Assembly (NCBI GenBank): GCA_021779275.1
Contig: JAJYAX010000048.1
Span: 1-8,515, forward strand
Origin: Deltaproteobacteria bacterium
GTDB lineage: Bacteria > Desulfobacterota > Desulfobulbia > Desulfobulbales > Desulfocapsaceae
Direction of reading: 5' to 3'
DNA: 8,515 nt
Positions 5,702 through 8,515 of this stretch are shown here, piece after piece. A model generated the notes under the pieces. That model was given only the letters and a program-made list of their open reading frames with translations. It made no database searches and was not told the DNA's origin. A program made the position numbers and the translations under genes. Every line of letters begins with the position of its first letter. The first letter of the stretch is position 1.

Positions 5702-6877
5702 ATGAAACGGTATTTGAAATCAATCAACCTTCGTGAATTGCTCCGTCCTCTGGGCCAGATGCTTCTCTTCTCCGTGGGCAGCACGGTCATCCTTTCCGCC
5801 ATTGTCCTGGTTCTTGCCCTGATTCTGGACAAAACCGTGGTCGGACAGACCCTTTTTGAACGGCTGAATGTCTCGCTTTTCACCTACACCCTGGTCAATC
5901 TGCCGCAAGTAGCGATAGACGGCCTGACCATCGGCTTCGTCTATGCCGCCATTGCCCTCGGTTACACCATGGTCTATGGTGTCCTGGAATTCATAAATTT
6001 TGCCCACAGCGAAATCTTTGCCGTAGGCGCCTTTGTCGGGGTCGAGATCCTCATTGCCCTGGAAAAATACGGCGCCCTCTCCGGTGCTTCTCTCTTCATG
6101 GCCTATGCGTATCTGGTCCTGGCAATCATTGCGGGCATGCTGGCGGCAGGGGGGCTGGCCGTCGCGGTCGAACGTGTCGCCTATCGTCCGCTGCGTCATG
6201 CCTCCCGCCTGGTGCCGCTGATTTCTGCAATCGGCGTCTCTTTTTTGCTGCAGGATATGATCAGGCTGACGGAAAGCCTGACAACAGGACAGTTCAACAG
6301 AATATTCCCGACCTTTGGAAATTTTGATCACCGCATCATCCTCGGCAGGATGACCATGGGCGCCACCAATATCACTCTCGGCGTATCCATAAAATCCATC
6401 ATCGTCATTGTCTCGGCAGTGCTGATGCTGATGGGCCTGAACTACATGGTCAACGCCACAAAAATCGGCAAGGCCATCCGCGCCGTCGCCCAGGACCATC
6501 CTACTGCCAGCCTGATGGGGATAGATGTGAACCGTATCATCTCGCTGACCTTTCTGGTCGGCGGCATGCTGGGGGGGGCCGCCGGCGTGCTCTATGCCTT
6601 GAAATTTACTCGTATTGACCCCTTTGTCGGTTTTTTCCCGGGCCTGAAGGCCTTCACCGCCGCCGTCCTGGGTGGTATCGGCAATATGACCGGCGCGCTC
6701 TTGGGCGGCATCGTTCTCGGCATGCTGGAGACCTATGCCGGTTCCTTTATGGGTGTCTTCACCATGGGCGCGGCCGGCACCGAATATAAGGACATCTTCG
6801 CCTTCAGCATTCTGATCCTGGTGCTCATCTTCCGCCCGCAGGGGCTCATGGGTGCAAATGTGGCCCAGAAGGCCTAA
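5702..6877 (+). CDS. livH: ABC transporter permease, LivH family
   Basis: This 391-residue inner-membrane permease is one of the two channel subunits of the importer. The family core begins near residue 70 with DGLTIGFVYAAIALGYTMVYGVLEFINFAH (~73-102), and the cytoplasmic coupling loop that contacts the ATPase is visible as GKAIRAVAQD followed by A-x-x-x-MGID (~254-275). The typical end IFRPQGLMG is present. E. coli LivH has about 308 residues; the extra ~65 residues here form an N-terminal extension with an additional predicted membrane helix (~20-42). ATG 5702 is chosen because the earlier in-frame ATG at 5666 lies within the terminator hairpin. No good ribosome binding site precedes it, so translation may be weak. 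livM follows after 10 bases. Confidence 0.9.
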   Translation: MKRYLKSINLRELLRPLGQMLLFSVGSTVILSAIVLVLALILDKTVVGQTLFERLNVSLFTYTLVNLPQVAIDGLTIGFVYAAIALGYTMVYGVLEFINFAHSEIFAVGAFVGVEILIALEKYGALSGASLFMAYAYLVLAIIAGMLAAGGLAVAVERVAYRPLRHASRLVPLISAIGVSFLLQDMIRLTESLTTGQFNRIFPTFGNFDHRIILGRMTMGATNITLGVSIKSIIVIVSAVLMLMGLNYMVNATKIGKAIRAVAQDHPTASLMGIDVNRIISLTFLVGGMLGGAAGVLYALKFTRIDPFVGFFPGLKAFTAAVLGGIGNMTGALLGGIVLGMLETYAGSFMGVFTMGAAGTEYKDIFAFSILILVLIFRPQGLMGANVAQKA

Positions 6878-6887
6878 GGAGGAACGT

Positions 6888-8237
6888 ATGACCCCGGCTT
6901 TCTTTCACACCATCGCCAAGAGGCTGGAACAAGGGATGGTTCCGTACATCCTCATTCTCGCCCATATGGCCCTGGGCACCGCCCTTGTCTATACAAGCCC
7001 GCGCTCCAACCTGGCTTTTCTGGTCTTGATCACGTCGTTTTTCTCCCTCTACTCACTCAATGCCGATCGCCGCTTCAAATTTGTCGCCGGGGCGGTCCTG
7101 ACCCTGCTGATCTTCCCCGTTGTGGGCGTCCGGAATATCTTTTACCTGGAGGTAATCTTCCAGATCAGCGTGTTTTCCGCCCTCGCCCTGGGCCTGAATA
7201 TCGTGGTCGGATTTGCCGGTCTTCTCGATCTCGGCTACGTCGCCTTCTACGCCGTCGGCGCCTATCTTTGGGCGTTCTTCGGTTCCCAGCAGTATTATAT
7301 CCTGCACTTCGCACCGGGAACCCAGCCGTCGCATCTGCCCTTTCTGCTGCCGGGAGACACCTTCTACCTGTTCATCTTCGTCGCCATCTTTATCGCCGCA
7401 CTGACCGGCATACTGCTTGGCACGCCGGTTCTCAGGCTGCGCGGCGACTATCTGGCCATCGTCACCCTCGGCTTCGGAGAGGTCATCCGCGTTCTTGCGA
7501 ACAATTTGGATAAACCGCTGAACTTCACCAACGGCCCGCAGGGCATCACCCCGATCCAGCGGCCGACCATGCCGCAGTTTGCGGTCGACGCCTTCAATGA
7601 GCTGTTCAGCAAGATCGTTGGACACACCGTCAGCCCCGCCGATATGTATAATGTCATGTTCTATCTCTTTGCCCTGGCGATCATCATTATTATCGTTTTT
7701 GTGACCCGGCGTCTTGATGACTCAAAGATCGGCCGGGCCTGGACCGCCATCCGGGAAGACGAGACCGCGGCCATCGCCATGGGTGTGCCGCTGGTGAAGA
7801 TGAAGCTGGCGGCCTTTGCCGTCGGCGCCTCGTTTGCCGGGGCCATGGGTGTCCTCTTGGCCGGCAGCCGCACCTTCATCAGCCCTGAATCCTTCTCATT
7901 CATGCAGTCCATCGGCGTTCTGTCCATGGTAATCCTGGGCGGCTCGGGCAGTATTCCCGGCGTGATCCTGGGTGCAGCCGTTGTGACGATCCTGAACCTG
8001 CAGGTCCTCCAGGGTCTCTCTCTCTATCTGAGCCAGCTTCGTCAGACCGATGCGGTCATTCCGATCATTCATTTTGCCTGGGCCAACCTCTCCACCCAAC
8101 TGGATCCGGCCAAATACCAGCGCCTCCTGTTCGGGTTGATCCTGATTCTGATGATGATCTTTCGTCCGGCGGGTCTGATCCCGTCTCAGCGCCGTAAACG
8201 GGAACTTGCCTCCGATAAGGCCGAGACCGAGGAATAA
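6888..8237 (+). CDS. livM: ABC transporter permease, LivM family
   Basis: This 449-residue inner-membrane permease is the partner of LivH in the channel. Recognisable family parts are LGLNIVVGFAGLLDLGYVAFYAVGAY (~101-126), LRLRGDYLAIVTLGFGEVIR in the middle, and the coupling loop SKIGRAWTAIREDETAAIAMG toward the C-terminus, followed by SMVILGGSGSIPG and the ending IFRPAGLIPS. The first ~90 residues add hydrophobic helices ahead of the core, as in the longer LivM proteins (E. coli LivM is 425 residues). ATG 6888 has AGGAGG at 6877-6882, overlapping the livH stop codon, which suggests translational coupling. An upstream in-frame ATG at 6852 would overlap livH by 26 bases and has no such site. 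The C-terminus is charged and probably cytoplasmic. Confidence 0.93.
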   Translation: MTPAFFHTIAKRLEQGMVPYILILAHMALGTALVYTSPRSNLAFLVLITSFFSLYSLNADRRFKFVAGAVLTLLIFPVVGVRNIFYLEVIFQISVFSALALGLNIVVGFAGLLDLGYVAFYAVGAYLWAFFGSQQYYILHFAPGTQPSHLPFLLPGDTFYLFIFVAIFIAALTGILLGTPVLRLRGDYLAIVTLGFGEVIRVLANNLDKPLNFTNGPQGITPIQRPTMPQFAVDAFNELFSKIVGHTVSPADMYNVMFYLFALAIIIIIVFVTRRLDDSKIGRAWTAIREDETAAIAMGVPLVKMKLAAFAVGASFAGAMGVLLAGSRTFISPESFSFMQSIGVLSMVILGGSGSIPGVILGAAVVTILNLQVLQGLSLYLSQLRQTDAVIPIIHFAWANLSTQLDPAKYQRLLFGLILILMMIFRPAGLIPSQRRKRELASDKAETEE

Positions 8238-8250
8238 GACGAGGACTACC

Positions 8251-8515
8251 ATGGCACTCCTGGAAACAATAAATGTCGTCAAACGGTTCGGCGGTCTGAC
8301 TGCCGTCAATAAGGTCAACTTCAAGCTGGATCAGGGCCGGATAGTCAGTATAATCGGCCCCAACGGAGCGGGAAAGACCACATTCTTCAATACCTTGACC
8401 GGCATCTACCAGCCGGAGGAAGGCCGGGTCGTCTTTAACGGAAAACCCCTCAACGGGCTGCGGCCCGACCAGATCGCCTCGCGCGGCCTCTCCCGTACAT
8501 TTCAGAATATCCGCC
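8251..8515 (+). CDS. livG: ABC transporter ATP-binding protein, LivG family (5' part only)
   Basis: The first 88 codons are present; the gene runs out of the window. The Walker A motif GPNGAGKTT spans residues 36-44, and the Q-loop segment SRTFQNIR (Q85) closes the visible part. LivG-type proteins (about 255 residues) power uptake from the cytoplasmic face of the LivHM channel, usually together with LivF, whose gene would be expected next. RTFQNIR and the FGGLTAVN start (~13-20) favour LivG over LivF. ATG 8251 is preceded by GAGGA (8241-8245) and lies 13 bases after the livM stop, so it belongs to the same operon. Walker B and the signature motif lie beyond the window. Confidence 0.92.
   Translation, partial: MALLETINVVKRFGGLTAVNKVNFKLDQGRIVSIIGPNGAGKTTFFNTLTGIYQPEEGRVVFNGKPLNGLRPDQIASRGLSRTFQNIR

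Noticed and set aside
5720..6499. 259-codon open frame on the minus strand opposite livH
   Set aside because: Antisense shadow; the composition is odd (rich in D, G, H, Q) and the plus strand encodes a clear LivH.

Overview
The window reads as the chromosome of an anaerobic, respiratory Gram-negative bacterium, most likely of the old Deltaproteobacteria (Desulfobacterota or Desulfuromonadota). This is inferred from the multiheme cytochromes c, the TRAP transporter remnants, the branched-chain amino acid type ABC operon and the moderately high GC of the main genes. The species cannot be named from sequence alone.

Left part (1-2236): a broken TRAP transporter locus. A fragment of a DctP-type binding protein (1-226) and the last ~65 codons of a DctM-type permease (2039-2236) lie in the same orientation, as in an ordinary dctP-dctQ-dctM operon, but everything between them is gone. 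In its place are an AT-richer intact MFS transporter gene (406-1701) bracketed by 8-bp inverted repeats (227-234 and 1727-1734), a minus-strand remnant that looks like an IS1595-type transposase N-terminus (about 1738-1854, with a 13-bp tandem duplication at its start), and a minus-strand remnant resembling part of a serine recombinase (1879-2037). It looks like a decayed mobile-element insertion that brought in or kept a transporter gene and gutted the TRAP operon.

Middle part (2237-4250): a two-gene respiratory unit with its own candidate promoter. A membrane-anchored tetraheme cytochrome of the NapC/NrfH type (2349-2858) is followed 11 bases later by an exported octaheme cytochrome of the hydroxylamine oxidoreductase-like family (2870-4183). 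The first would take electrons from quinol and pass them to the second, which probably reduces nitrite, hydroxylamine or another small N or S compound. A strong hairpin follows.

Right part (4251-8515): a liv-type ABC importer operon: livK (binding protein), livH and livM (permeases), and the start of livG (ATPase), which runs off the window. A sigma-70-like promoter lies ahead of livK. A textbook Rho-independent terminator sits between livK and livH, probably allowing more binding protein than permease to be made.

No tRNA, rRNA, CRISPR array or replication origin was seen. The oddest points are the gutted TRAP operon with its foreign-looking cassette, and the NrfH-like/HAO-like pair whose catalytic direction is open.
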